Assembly: GCA_944739405.2 (NCBI GenBank)
Contig: OX123190.2
Location: forward strand, 22,356,807-22,420,806
Source: Euclidia mi
Taxonomy: Eukaryota > Arthropoda > Insecta > Lepidoptera > Erebidae
DNA: 64,000 nt
Direction of reading: 5' to 3'
The notes under the pieces were generated by a model. It searched no databases. It saw only the letters and a program-made list of their open reading frames with translations, and was not told where the DNA came from. Both the position numbers and the translations under genes were made by a program. Positions 22,651 to 34,983 of the stretch are shown in pieces (the first letter of the stretch is position 1; each line of letters opens with the position of its first letter).

Positions 22651-25600
22651 CTGGCCTTTATAAAAATAGCATTACCATCTAACAATGTAATTTCTTGTAC
22701 CTACCTGCTGAGACGGGTCAGAATAAAAGAAAAAACATAATCTAAGACGAAAACACTTGAAATTTCATTTTGATGTAAGTTCACTCTGACCTGTCATTCA
22801 AATCTATACTACATATAATACGTATTACAAATCGGAAGAGTTGCTTTGTTTGGTGTGTTGAACGCGTTTTAATCTCAGAAACTGCTGGTTCGATTTGAAA
22901 TAATATTTTTGTGGTAGATAGCCTATTTACCGAGGAAAGCTATCGGGTTAGGCAATATAACATCACGCTATGAATCACTGGTGCAGAGCAGCAGTCATAA
23001 AACACGCCGGTGTAACCACTGCTAGTCTCTAGATAAAATTAAAAACCGTTTCATAACTATTCTTATTTTACTTGGTTCAAAGGTTGCGAATGTCTTGAAA
23101 GTGGGTGTGCAAAATGTATAGCTTTTTTGTCAGGGTCTATATAATAGTATGCTATTTATAAAATATCTTGACGTTATCAAAATGTCAACATCACTTTCCT
23201 GAGATAACCAAGTTAGAAACAACGTCAAAGTATAATTGCTTGCTATTTTCGTCGAAGTAAACTCTTAATCGCGTAAAATAATTTAGCTGCAATCTTAAAA
23301 TTGTAATCGTTGTAATTTTCTTTACCTGCAGTAATAATTTATGTTTATATTTTGGAATTTATGACCTGTTTGCTTCATGAAGAGAAATTACCTTTTGTAA
23401 ATACATGGCTATCGCGGTACGCAAAATGCGGCGCAGAAACAAAAATCAATCTACACCTATTGAAGTGGCCTGTAACCGGTTATCGGAGCCGCGGGCGTAG
23501 TTTAGCGAATTATACAAATAATTTGTATTTTTTTAAACCAAACTTTAGTTTACGGATTCTATCATCAATACTTGAACAATGTTCGGGTACTTTGAGACTT
23601 AACTTTTAAATTAAATAAAAGACAAATGTCACCTCATTCTGCCGTGTCCACGGTATCTGTAAAGAAATCCAAACGTCGCGGTCAGTAATAAATAGTGTAG
23701 TTTCTAGATCATTCAGTTGAAATGTAATATATTTAAAACAAATACATCGCGATAGAATTCGTAAACTGTAGTTGATCTCAATGCGTAACAATCGCGTAAC
23801 CACAAGAAAATACGTATTTTTTTAACAAAACTTACGTATTTGATATTTCGGGCAATTTCGTGGAATCAGTCCCGATAATATTGGATTATCGTCGTTTCAC
23901 GATGGGTCATTCATCGTGCTCTACATTTGTTGGAATATCCCCGGTTGATGATAACATGGCATTAAGGTTAACGGATGTTTTAGAATGGAGGCCCTTCTTG
24001 GCCCTTGGTTATTGACGACTTTGGACTCCCGCCCGGCCAGGTGGACCGACGACTTGGGGAAGGCAAAAACGAGAGGTCAGGTGGTATACCTTGGAAGAGT
24101 CCTACGTTCAGCTGCGATAGGCTGATGAGATGGGATGGTTGACGAAAACCGTAATAATTCTCACAACAAATTATACTGAATACAGTACTAAGTTATAGTA
24201 TTAGTTTTACCGATACTTGTGTAACGAGTACACGATGCGTCATACGTGGTTTTTGATAAGACCGGATCTCCGGTTACTAGATACGATAGCGTTTTGATGC
24301 CACACTTCACAAAAATAAATTTCTTTATGTAAAGAATACGATATATGGCAACGAGAAATTGTTTTGTTGTTCTGCAAAATTACTGCTTGTCTGATGCTAT
24401 CTGTATTATATGAAAATCTTGCGATACTGACTAACTGACAGACTACGCATATGATAGCCGAAACTATTAGGCGGGAGAAGCACGATTAGGTGCACTTAAA
24501 AGGGTTTTTTTCGAAATTCCAACAGGATCAGGCAGAAACATTTACATGTGCCGGCGCAGCTGAAAATCTGCTGCCTGTTAAATGGCGTTCAAAACTAAAC
24601 TATTTACTTATCACTCCAAGACAACATCAGACAAAATGCCAACAACACACCCTGTACACACAAGCATCCCACAGACTAGCTGCAGTGATAGCGTAGTGAA
24701 GAGACCGATGGACTGCTACGTAGTGGGTCACGGGTTTGATTTCAAAACGAGGTTTTATTATCACTCGCCATCCCTTCGCAACAAATCAATATAATTCAGA
24801 AAACCAGGATCTGATTTTATTCATATATATTGCCTGAAAATATGTAACGCTACTTATAACTAGATAGTACTACACTTAAGGCGTAAAGACGACTATTGTC
24901 TTAGTGTTCCCGTCTTGACGGTTCCTACAAAGAAATCGAAAGGTGGAGTCATAGAGTAAAATTTTAAACTTAGCTAATGAGATTAAGTTTTGAGGGACAA
25001 ACGGACGGGCAGACAAATTTGTTTTCAGTTGTTCCTTTGGAGTTGAGTTTGCCCGCAAAGTTAGTCACATGGTACGGGCCCACCAGCCGTGAAAATCATT
25101 CATAAACCTAAACACGGCAGATAATAACAGAAATCATGATGAATTCCAGAATAATATGACCAAAATAATCTGACGGTAGAATCTTTGAATCTTGCTATGC
25201 ATTTCAATACATTTTGCATAAACACTTTTTGTGTTTAAATAGACATATCGCTTTTACCGTTTTGTCGACATAATTTTGTCTTCATCGAATCAATGGTTTA
25301 GATTTTCTGTGCCCAAAACTTAGCTACAGCGACGGCATTTTCTAAAGCCACTTTATAGTCTTGTTTGCAGCAGATAGATAGGCAAAGGAGACGAGTGAAC
25401 AAATACGTCTAGGATTGAGATTTTCTGTGGTGATAAAACAGCTTCCAAATGTGATGATAACAAAATGCCTAGCTATTAAAAAATATAATGAGGACTATGC
25501 CAACTACCAAACCGTACTTGGCTAGCGTGGTGGACCAAAACCTTGCTCGGTAGTGAGAAGGGGCCCGTGCCAGCAGTGGGAAAATTTATATACAGGGTCG

Positions 25601-26336
25601 CTAATGATTTTTGGTAAGGTATAAAAATCAGTGCACTAAAATTAAATTATTGAATAAATTATTCATTTAAATAAAACATGTAAACACTAAACGAATGGGC
25701 AACGCTATTTAACGGCAAGTTCAAACGTTTAAAATTAGCCGTATTTCTACAGGAATTTAAAGTCTCACTACATAATACCACTAGTTGCCAAACACAATAA
25801 TCACGATTATAGGGGCAATAATCCTAAAAAAAAACTGGTGACGTTTTACAAGCAGATTCTGAGATAAACAGATTATATAGCCAAAGAACAAAGCATTCCA
25901 CTATTGCTTAATACAAACAATACTTAAGTTTTTATCTAACGTTGTTATAGCTACTATATGCGGATCAATAACAAAGTTCAAGGTGCTTCAGGTACTATTA
26001 TTTTAGTACGAACTAAAAAACACATACTTAGCAGGGAAATAGTACCTAATAGTTCAGGTCTGAATTTTAAAACTATACACTACCCAATAGACGTCATCTT
26101 GCCTATCCTGCAAATCTAATTTTGTGACATACCAGCATTCAAGCTATCGATGCAATCATAGCTAATTGGTTCAGCCGTTGAGGAAGAGTTAGGTGACAAA
26201 CACAGAGTGAAAGAAAAATAGTTATATTATTATAAGATAAAGATAAAGATTTCTTTATTTTAGCATACACATAAGAAAAAAAGAAAAAAATAAGGAAACA
26301 ATTCAGACAAAAAAACATAAATATAAAAAAAATGTT
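22651..26336. other. Intron-like sequence with two LINE-end fragments
   Basis: At 24028-24140 the plus strand carries RPARWTDDLGKA, matching the C-terminus of LINE reverse transcriptases, and GATAGGCTGATGAGATGGG at its end. At 25485-25612 ACCGTACTTGGCTAGCGTGG and CCCGTGCCAGCAGTGGG match a common LINE 3' end. No host exon was recognised. Confidence 0.55.
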
Positions 26337-27620
26337 TTTAAATAAAAAAAACTGACTTCAAAAAACACTAAGGAACTAAAAAGCAAAAAATAATTGGTTT
26401 AGACGCAAAAAATTTTGGAGTCGGTGCCAAGCCAAGTATTTCTGATCTGATTATAAAACCTCTACACTTCTTTATATAACTTTCGTTGTTGTTAGAATAG
26501 GTAGTTTGTACTTTAGTAACTTTTTTCGTAAGGGCTTGGCACCGACTCCATATTTTTTTGCGTCAAAACCAATTATTTTTTGCTTTTTAGTTCCTTAATG
26601 TTTTTTGAAGTCGGTTTTTTTTTATTTAAAAACATTTTTTATTTTTTGCTTTTTAGTGGTAGTAGGTACAGAGGATAGTGTAGGTGGTACATGATGGGGG
26701 GCCTTCCTTACGTGCCTCAATTCTGAAATGTAGACCTGTACCTTTCTGGCAATTTCAAATGTTTTTTTTTTTGTTTTCAACTAACTAGCCTAAACACGTT
26801 TGTTTCAGTTCCATCATCAGATCCCGGAAATCATCCAGTACCAAAGTGTTTGCCAAGACAAAACAAACGAGCTTAAACTCGATGAGATTGCGTTATTGTA
26901 TTACAAAGATCCCATGGCCACCTTCCTGCTCTATCATCAGACTTTGGAAAACATTCAGCACTAAAGTCCATGTAAAGACGAATGAAACGAGTCCAAACTC
27001 AATGGGATTGCGTAATTGTATTACAAATTTCCCATGGCCACCTTCCTGCTCTATCATCAGACTTTGGAAAACATTCAGTAGGTACTAAAGTCCATGTAAA
27101 GACGACTCAAAGGAGCCCAAACTCAATGCGGTTGCGTCTTTGTATTACAAAGCTCTCATGGCCACCTTCCTGCTCCATCATCAGACCCTGGAAAACATCC
27201 AGTACCAAAATCCATGTAAAAACGAATCAAACGACCCTAAACTCGATGAGATTGGGTTGTTGTATCACAAAGATCTCATGGTTACCTTCCAGCTCTATCA
27301 TCAGACCATGGAAATCATCCAGCATCAAAGTCTATGTAAAGACGACTCAAATGAGCCCAAACTCGACGGCATTGAGTTGTTATCGTCAAATCGCTTCAAG
27401 TGTGCTTATAAAATTTGAAGAGTTCCTTCGATTTTCCAGGATTCCATGATCAGATCTTGACTTGCTGATAATAGGACCAACTGGAAAGTATACTCTTTTA
27501 ATCAAATCAAGAATTTTCGAAATCTGTCCAGGCGTCTTAGAGAAATCGGAGAACATACATAAAAAAAGATTCCGACGAATTGTAAACCTCCTCCTTTTTT
27601 GAAGTCGGTTAAAAAGAAGA
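26337..27620. mobile_element. Inverted-repeat element carrying a 120-bp tandem array, copy 1
   Basis: Left terminus ACTGACTTCAAAAAACACTAAGG, right terminus CCTTTTTTGAAGTCGGTTAA. A first part of about 300 bp is itself palindromic (GGAACTAAAAAGCAAAAAAT... near 26370 against the complement near 26585). It is followed by about five 120-bp units from about 26815, spaced at 26843, 26963, 27088, 27208 and 27328; the third interval has 5 extra bases. A sister copy lies at 56305-57765. The family is not identified. Confidence 0.75.
26815..27420 (+). repeat. 120-bp (40-codon) tandem array, copy 1
   Basis: Each unit reads roughly as YYKDPMATFLLYHQTLENIQ then YQS.CKDESNE.KLDEI. The period of exactly 120 bases keeps the frame from unit to unit, except for a 5-base insertion near 27079-27083 that shifts it. 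A stop follows at about 27418. No start codon context or known domain is visible. It may be a decayed coding region or repeat DNA whose period happens to be a multiple of three. Confidence 0.75.
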
Positions 27621-27674
27621 AAATAAATCAGTGTGACAATAAAGGGACAATTACTACCTACTGACTGTCCGTGT

Positions 27675-27905
27675 GGTGACGGATTAAGAATACGAAATGT
27701 CACCACCCCGTATCATCCCACGGGTGTCGTAAGAGCCGACAGAGGATGCATATGTATTATGCACTGAACAGCACTGTAAGAGAAGGAAAACTTGATGCAA
27801 ACCATATAACAACCCGTTTGGCCAGCGTGGTATAGTAGGCCAATTCCTCCTTTCAAAGGAGAGGTCTAGTCCAGCAGTAGACTGTTAAAGGCTGATGATG
27901 ATGAA
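27675..27905 (+). repeat. LINE 3' end with (GAT)n tail
   Basis: GGTGACGGATTAAGAATACG, TCACCACCCCGTATCATCCC, GTCGTAAGAGCCGACAGAGG and GGCCAGCGTGGTATAGTAGG lead into GGCTGATGATGATG. A minus-strand relative lies at 60905-61147. Confidence 0.8.
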
Positions 27906-28083
27906 GGCAATATAGTGGATGTTATTGTCTTACGTTTACTAGCAAGTCTGTAGAAAAAACCTTACAGAGAACCCTGACAACATCTCATAAAACTGACTTT
28001 AAAACATGCTTTAGGTTACAATACTAAAAGGTAGAAAATAATAATATTATACTAAGAAGCGTGGGATGCAATCATTAAAATAT

Positions 28084-28515
28084 TGTTATGAATGGCGGTA
28101 TTTTAAAATAACGCCACGCCATCTATCGGTGAATGAGAGAACTAGAAGAGAGTGGAAGTGGGTGGTTTAAAAGTGTTGCATTTACTCTCTACTAGATGGC
28201 CTTACTGTTTGTTTACTCGAAGTATCTATTATGTTTCCGACTGTTACGAGAACATTCTCTGGAAGGCTAGAATAAACTAGTTTGTTATCCTGCCGGTATA
28301 AATACCGCGGGGACAGGCGATTCGGGACAGTTCATTTGAATAATCGAAGCGATCAAGATCAGCGAAGGACAAGGAAGAGTCGGAAATGTTTTCTAGTAGT
28401 GTGAAATAGTGTTTTATTAGAGTTTTTATAAGTGTTTATAGGTATTGTTTGTAAAATAAAGTGCAGTTTTAGGGGCATAGGAATTTAATTTATCACCGAA
28501 CCCCAGCTCGTAACA
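28084..28515 (+). repeat. 5' LTR of the gypsy element
   Basis: 432 bp. It has a TATAAAT-like box near 28298, and AATAAAG near 28456 serves as a poly(A) signal. An extra CGCCAC near 28111 is absent from the 3' LTR. The sequence after the LTR, TGGTGTCAGAAG at 28520, is the likely primer binding site. Confidence 0.92.
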
Positions 28516-28543
28516 AATTGGTGTCAGAAGAAAGGGATAAATT

Positions 28544-29837
28544 ATGCCGGTTATGCCGAAGGACGAAACTGAAGGAGTGCGTACCAGGAACCAGCGCCAG
28601 CAAGACCTGGACCAGAGACGCTCCGGAGACGTTCCTTATCCATCGTCTGGTGGATCAGGCGACTCCGCGGCTGCAGTGGAGACTGCTAGCGCAACACACT
28701 CCGTGACGGTGCCCGACATCGCGGCTCTGATGGCGTTCATGCAGAAGCAAGCCCGCCGTTATGAGGAGCAGGCCCGCCGTCAAGAGGAGCACGCGCGCCG
28801 CTTGGAGGAACATCTACAGCGTGACAAGGAGGAGCAGGCTCGCCGTCAAGAGGAGCAGGACCGCCGTCAAGAGGAGCAGGCTCGCAGTCAAGAGCAGCAC
28901 GCGCGCTGCCTAGAGGAACAGCTGCAGCGCGACAAGGAGGAGCACGCCTACCGTCTGGAGGAACAGCTGGTGCTCATGAAGGACCTCAGTGCCACAGTGG
29001 GGAAGGACTTGTAGGCGGTCAAGGAGGAACTTCAGCAGCACGAGGCCCGTATCAGCGACGTAGAGATGCTCGTACACGACAAGCTTGAGACTCGCGTCGC
29101 CTCTATAGAGAAGCGTGTACATGACCACCACGAGACCTGTGTTGCTGAAATGGAGAAGAAATTGCGTGGGCTCGAAGTGACACCAGCGGCTCTGGCGCCC
29201 GGTTTAAGGTTCCACCATTTGATGGTTCGTCATCATGGTCTGCAGACAAGATCCAATTTAAGCCTGTGATGCGATTGAATGGGTGGACCAAAGAACAGGC
29301 CTTAACCGCCCTAACCTTGGGCCTTGACAGTGTTGGAGGCACTCGGACAAGATTTCTCCTATGAAAAGCTCCTGGAGGCGCTGGAGGCGAGATACGGTGA
29401 CGCGCACCTAGAATACGTTTATCGTTGAAGCTGAAGGACAGGACACAACGCACCGGAGAAACTCTGCAGCAGTGGGCTCTAGAGGTGGAAAAGCTGGTCA
29501 GGCATGCCAGTCGTCACCTGCGGTTATTGACAGGAACCTCGTACAGGCGTTTACGGATGGGCTCCGGGACCTGGAGGTAAGAGCAGCAGTAAGGCTTGGG
29601 CTCTTCAAGGACCTCAAGGACGCCTTAGCCCACGCTCTGGAGGTGGAAGCAGTGCGACGCGACGATCGAGGTCCCCGCATCAGGGAAGTTGTGTCGTCGA
29701 CTCGGTGCTACAACTACGGGGAAAGAGGCCATATTCGCTTGAGCTGCCCAAAGCGTAAGCAGCACGGTGATACCCTGTCTCCACCTAAGGGATCACCTGA
29801 TGTGCCTGCCAGGCAGCGAGAGCAGGGAAACGAGTAG
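28544..29837 (+). pseudogene. gag: Gypsy gag, broken
   Basis: Gag forms the particle core. The first frame (28544-29014) begins shortly after the primer-binding site. From about residue 65 it is a long charged coiled coil of repeated QARRQEEHARRLEE-type units, encoded by imperfect 48-60-nt repeats at 28755-28985. A TAG at 29012-29014 stops it, though the frame carries on to about 29200. A frameshift follows before a core region (KVPPFDGSSSW near 29208-29240), then the frame 29472-29837. That last piece ends in a zinc-knuckle-like CYNYGERGHIRLSC at about 29705-29746. The canonical CX2CX4HX4C would need Cys where Tyr stands, so the knuckle is damaged. It is a pseudogene. Confidence 0.85.
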
Positions 29838-30235
29838 AAGCCAGGACTGCGGGGCGGGTGCTGGCTGGTAATAGAAGAGCCCCAAGTATCCCGATCTCGC
29901 AATCATGTGACGGGAACAGCCTGATCATCAAAGGCGAAATTAACAGAACACCATGCAAGCTGACATTGGTCAGTAAAACAACATCACTTACGTGTCTACT
30001 GACGAAAGATATTGCAATAATTCTAATATTATAATTGGTATTATTTATTTGCGTATTCGCAGCGGCAGCGATATTATTATAATATTAAATTATGTAACTC
30101 CGCTCCGGTAGACGATGCTTGCTTGACAGTTGACATTCTTGACAGATGGAATCTTTGGCCTATGGAAAACGTCAGTCAGTCACGGAAACACTACTCTTTT
30201 GCTATTTTATTTTAATGTAACTGAAGCTTGTATTT

Positions 30236-30236
30236 G

Positions 30237-30290
<54 letters not shown>
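30236..30290. repeat. (TA)n(TG)n microsatellite
   Basis: About 5 TA units followed by about 20 TG units; apparent Cys-Val frames here are artefacts. Confidence 0.95.
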
Positions 30291-30361
30291 TTAAGAGGCG
30301 ACTAAGGGATAACACTATGCAAATACCATCTAGAGACGGAAAACTCGACATCAAACCCTAT

Positions 30362-30612
30362 ACGACTGTCTCGTTGGTCTCGCGGCATAAATGTGCGCGT
30401 GGGATCGGAAGGTCCCGGGTTCGATTCCTAGGTCGGGCAGTGTCATTGGGTTTTTCTGTCACGAAATTCTCAGTAGCAGCACGGAGTCTGGAAATGTGCC
30501 CGGTACGGCAATAGGCTCGCCCCTTATTACGTGGGACTAAAGTATATCTGGCGAAAAGTGGGTGTAGAAATACACCTCTGCCTACCCCTTCGGGGTTAAA
30601 AGGCGTGACGAT
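30362..30612 (+). mobile_element. tRNA-derived SINE, head type A
   Basis: It starts GACTGTCTCGTTGGTCTCGC, has a B box GGTTCGATTCC, and shares the body (CAGTAGCAGCACGGAGTCTG, GGCAATAGGCTCGCCCC, CTACCCCTTCGGGG). It ends in a (TATG)n run. It lies inside the gypsy insertion, so it arrived after the gypsy element. Confidence 0.88.
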
Positions 30613-30888
30613 ATGTATGTATGTATGTATGTATATATATACATAATACGTTTTCGTTCTTTTATTTTATATAATTAATTTATATAGGTATTTAATAATT
30701 ATAATTTTATATTATAGGCCTGCGAGAATACCAGCGTTGTAGTTGTATATACTGAAACAATAGCTGACGCAGTTGCCCAATTTATTCTCCATGTATTGCC
30801 TCTGTTGTACTCATTAAGAAAATGTATGTACCTATGCTATATTTTGGAGATGCAAATAAAATATTTTTTGTTTTTGTTTTTTGTTTTG

Positions 30889-31340
30889 TTTGGACACGGG
30901 TGCTTCTCGGACAGTCGTCGGTTTCCATCTGGCAAGACGGGTTTTTAGTGGCTGCTTCAGGAACAATAAATGTGTGAATTTGAGAACAGCTACCGGTCAG
31001 CACATAACCGTCCGAGGTGAAATGGAGGTGGTTCTGAAGCTAGGCAACAAAGTTTACCGTCACAAAGTCATCGTGGCCGATATAGTGGACGACTGCATCT
31101 TGGGCCTAGACTTCATGCGGAAGCATCGCTGCGAGATTGATGTTCACCAGGGAGTGTTGAAATGTGGCTCAGAAGACGTCTTCATGGAAGGTGCAACTTC
31201 AGGAAAAGTGTACTGCCTGAAGAATGTCATTCTTCAACCGCGGTCGGAAATGGTTGTACCAGTTTGTCTACCAGGGAACTCGGGTCAGGGGAACCGTTGC
31301 ATACTTATCGAAGGCCTAGAGAAAGATGCCTCATAGAAGA
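30889..31340 (+). pseudogene. Gypsy aspartic protease domain
   Basis: An open segment of about 150 codons starts at the catalytic LDTGASRTVVG and includes the flap-side hydrophobic block DCILGLDFMRKH about 65 residues on, the normal spacing for a retropepsin. Its upstream part is cut off by the insertion at 29973-30888, so it can no longer be made as part of a gag-pol precursor. A stop (TAG) follows at 31334-31336, with a shift before the linker to reverse transcriptase. Confidence 0.88.
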
Positions 31341-31519
31341 TTGCTCGAACCTTGGTAAGGGGTAAAGTTTTGATCAGTACGCGCACTAAATGCAAGTGAC
31401 AAGGAAGTGTTGCTCAAGAAAGGGACGGAATTGGGCACCTATGAAGGAGCGGCTTGGATGTGTCTTGATGTCAAGAGCAACCTACCAGCAGCGCCAAGGT
31501 TCAGGGTGCACGATTCGAC

Positions 31520-33000
31520 GTGTCTTCACTTCTAGAGGACTGCCAAAGCACCCTGTTGGAAGAAGAGAAGAGCAAGGCTGAGAAAATGTTAAATCGGTTC
31601 GCCGATATTTTTTCGACCAGTGATGCCGACATAGGTAAGACAGCACTAGTCCAGCACAAAATAAACACGGGAAGTGAAACACCGATTCGCCAGAGGCCAA
31701 GACGTCAGTGGCACGAGAACGAGAAGTGGAAGCTATGATCGACGGTATGGTGAAGGAAGGTGTAATCGAGCCCTCGCCCAGCCCGTGGTGCTCTCCGGTT
31801 GTGCTATTTTAGAAGAAAGATGGCAGCACGCGCTTCTGTGTAGACTACCGCCGATTAAATCATATAACGCAGAAAGACAGCTACCCACTGCCAAGGATTG
31901 ATGACACTCTGGATACGCTGACGGGGATGAAGTGGTTTTCTACCTTAGATCTAAAAAGTGGCTACTGGCAAGTGACAAGGAGAAGACGGCATTCTCCACA
32001 GGCAAAGGATTGTGGCAATTTAACGTCATGCCCTTTGGATTGTGCAACGCTCCGGCTACTTTTGAGAGACTGATGGAGCGAGTGCTTATGGAAATGATTG
32101 AAGACGCCTGCCTGGTCTACTTGGATGACATCATCATCGTGGGGCGCACCTTCCAGGATCACCTTCGAAACTTGGAGCAAGTGCTGTCAAAGATACGAGG
32201 AGCTAATTCGAAGCTGAGTCCGAAGAAATGCGCGTTCTTTAAACGGCAAGTGAACTTTCTAAGCCATGTGGTCTCGGAGAAAGGCATTCCAACCAACCCG
32301 GATAAAATCATTGCCGTGAAGGAATGGCCAGTTCCAGAGAACAAAACGCAGGTCAGAGCATTCCTCGGATTATGCTCCTACTATCGACGGTTTGTGAAGA
32401 ACTTTGCTGACATTGCTCGACCTCTTCATAAGCTCACCGAAGACAGAGTACAGTTCTGTTGGAATATGAGCTGTGACGTGGCATTCCAGAAGCTCAAGGA
32501 ACATCTATGTACTGCACCTATACTAGGCTACCCTGACAATGAACATGAATTCATAGTTGACACAGATGCCAGTAACACTGGAATTGGCGGCGTGCTCTCA
32601 CAAAAGAAAGGTGATCAAGAAGTTGTTATAGCATACTTCAACAAGGCCTTATCCAAATCCGAAAGAAACTACTGCGTCACCCAGCGGGAACTCTTGGCTG
32701 TAGTAAAGACATTTCAACAAATATTTGTTGGGGCGTAAATTCCACCAGCGAACCGACCACGCAGCGCTGAAATGGCTACTTCAATTTAAGGACCCAGAAG
32801 GACAAGTAGCCAGATGGATTGAACTACTGCAAGAGTTTGATTTTGTAATACAACATCGCAGCGGCAAGTCCCATGGTAACGCACATGCGTGCACTATCGT
32901 GTGGGCCGTGTCCCGACCAGTGCAAGCACTGTACCCGACAGGAAGCAAAGCAGGCAGCATTAGTGAGGATGTTGAAGACGGATCTGAGCGATGAATGGAA
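31520..33000 (+). pseudogene. Gypsy reverse transcriptase and RNase H, frameshifted
   Basis: The reverse transcriptase is spread over shifted frames. The N-terminal linker is at 31520-31738. A second frame (about 31720-31960) has VKEGVIEPSPSPWCSPVV, a TAG, FCVDYRRLN and the first catalytic block STLDLKSGYWQV. The third (31932-32738) has FNVMPFGLCNAPATFERLM and the catalytic YLDDIIIV at about 32118-32142, then the connection domain. RNase H follows: FIVDTDASNTGIGGVLSQ with its aspartate, TQRELLAVV, and after another shift TDHAALKWL at about 32747-32775. Catalytic residues remain visible, but at least three frame breaks inactivate it. Confidence 0.9.
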
Positions 33001-33799
33001 AGAAGCTTTGCAGAGTGCTCAGCAAGACGACAAGGATGTACAGCCGATTCTTGAATGAAAGAAATCAGACGCGCCTAGGCCCAAATAGAGTGATATTGCA
33101 GCAATGAGCCCTATCACCAAGAGTTATTGGGCACAGTGGGAAAGCTTGGTTGTCCTGGATGGAGCTCCGTGCCGCAAATGGGAAAAAAACACTCAAGGTA
33201 ACCAGTGCCATCTGCAAATGGTAGTGCCCAAAACTAAGGTGCCGGAAGTATTGCGGCTCTATCACAATGGTGCTTCGGGAGGTCAAATGGGTGTTAAGAA
33301 GACCCTTACTAAGATCCGAGAGCGGTTTTATTGACTCCACTGTCGGGATGACTTCGAAGATTGGTGCCGCAAATGCACAAGTTGCGCGGCTGTGAAGGGG
33401 CCACATACTCGTAGCAGAGGTGCATTAAAGGTTTACAATGTGGGAGCCCCATGGGAGCGCATAGCGTTGGATGTCGCTGGGCCGTTTCCTGAGAGCCAGG
33501 ACGGAAACAAATACTTCTTGGTTGTGATGGATTACTTCACGAAATGGCCTGAAGTGTTTGCGATCCTAAATCAAGAAGCTACAACAGTGGCCGATAAGCT
33601 GGTGCATGAAATCTTTTGTCGGTTCGGGGTGCCCTTGGAAATCCACAGTGATCTAGGCCGGAACTTCGAATCTGAGGTGTTCAAGGAGAATTGTCGCGTG
33701 ATGGTTGCACATAAAACCAGGACCACGGCTTATCATCAGCAATCAGACGGCATGGTTGAACGATTTAACAAATCCCTGGAAAGGTACCTGGCGAAATCC

Positions 33800-33931
33800 C
33801 GTCTTAGTGCACCACTACGGTGCCCAAGGAACATACATGCTAAATTTCATCTTCTTACGACCAGTAGTTTCGGCTGTAGCGTGTCTGTCAGTCAGTCAGT
33901 AACGCAAGGATTTTATATATTAAGATTACGC
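33800..33931 (+). repeat. Dispersed repeat fragment inserted in integrase
   Basis: GTGCACCACTACGGTGCCCA, CATACATGCTAAATTTCATC and GTCTGTCAGTCAGTCAGTAA, ending ATTTTATATATTAAGATTA, match the repeat at 15443-15655. Part of the integrase core is missing across the junction, so insertion was accompanied by deletion, or gene sequence was lost later. Confidence 0.8.
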
Positions 33932-33992
33932 GACCGAGCTACGCAACAAGATGAACCACGTATACGAGCACATCAGGGAATCTGGACAACAG

Positions 33993-34983
33993 ATAATAAT
34001 AATAATAATAAAGTACCAACTTGTCGACTCTGAAATACCGTACTACAGGTATGTGCCCGACCCAGTTCTCGAAAATGGTCGTGCCACCATGTATTGGGAT
34101 CGATCTATCATTACTGATAGAACTATTGTGGCTAACAAGCCAGACATAGTAGTGATAGATCGATTTAAGCGCCTTGCAATGATCATCGATGTCACCATTC
34201 CCCATGACGAGAATCTCGTGAAAGCCGAGAAAGATAAACAAATAAAATATTTGGATTTGGCTCACGAGATTGTCGACATGTGTGATGTGGACTCGGCGAT
34301 CACTGTACCGATAGTCGTGTCAGTTAATGGTCTCATTGCCAAGAGCCTCGATCACCACCTCAAGAGGCTCGCGTTAGACGGCTGGATTAAGTCCTCTATA
34401 CAGAAGGCAGTATTGCTGGCCACGGCTCGTATCGTCAGGAGGTTCCTCTCTCTGGAGCCCTAACCAACGGTAGCTTGGTCCCTGCACCCGATACCGGTGA
34501 GCCCCGTAATTTTATTTTATATTTTTATATTTGTTTTTTCTAAATAACATAGAAATGTAAAATATCATTATGAGAAAAGGTTAAAATAAAGAGAATAATA
34601 ATAAACTTTATTCAATAAAATAAACGTCACATGTTACATAGGAAAATATTACATTAAAAATAATAAAATTTTATGATTAAGTATAATGTCTATGATAAGT
34701 GCTTATGTTAAATTCTGGTACATTCATGCGTATGTACTTTATTTATAATGGTAATACAGTATATTTGGTAAATATCGCTATTTTAATGTTTACCTGAACT
34801 AGGCTGTAACACCTGAATAATATTATAGGGCTATGCTTTTACAAAATAGTCATGAACTGCTAATATGTAATAGGTAATAGGAAATAGACTTAATATGATT
34901 TATTGTAACTTAGAGTAGGTACTTACACACTATTTTACAACTGTAAGCAAATTCTCTGTATCAGAGTAGGTCATTGTCATTAG
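33993..34983 (+). mobile_element. 5'-truncated Dong/R4-type LINE between TAA repeats, with further AT-rich sequence
   Basis: (TAA)n at 33993-34012 precedes, and AATAATAATAA at about 34594-34605 follows, a segment encoding the C-terminus of a LINE (see next entry). Dong elements of Bombyx are known for insertion in TAA repeats. The remaining 34606-34983 is AT-rich with no recognised content, and gypsy coding resumes at 34984. Confidence 0.7.
34016..34463 (+). pseudogene. LINE C-terminal restriction-like endonuclease domain
   Basis: An open frame running into this segment encodes KYQLVDSEIPYYRYVPDPVLENGRATMYWD-like sequence, then ANKPDIVVIDRFKRLAMIID and VTIPHDENLVKAEKDK. The PD followed by D in IIDVTIP, then a lysine-rich stretch and K-Y-L, matches the PD...D restriction-like endonuclease domain at the C-terminus of the R2/R4/Dong LINEs, which cuts the target DNA. 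The frame stays open to a TAA/stop at 34461-34463, so this fragment is fairly young. The reverse transcriptase part is absent. Confidence 0.75.

Larger units (their letters stand above)
29973..30888. other. Insertion of ~900 bp splitting gag from protease
   Basis: The gypsy coding sequence breaks off near 29972 and resumes with the protease LDTGAS at about 30890. The insert holds a (TA)n(TG)n microsatellite (about 30236-30290), a SINE (30362-30612) and (TATG)n. Its end is A/T-rich (AATAAAATATTTTTTG) like a retroposon tail. A precise target duplication was not resolved. Confidence 0.6.

Noticed and set aside
30248..30514. Open frame starting with alternating Cys-Val
   Set aside because: It is translation of a (TG)n microsatellite running into a SINE.
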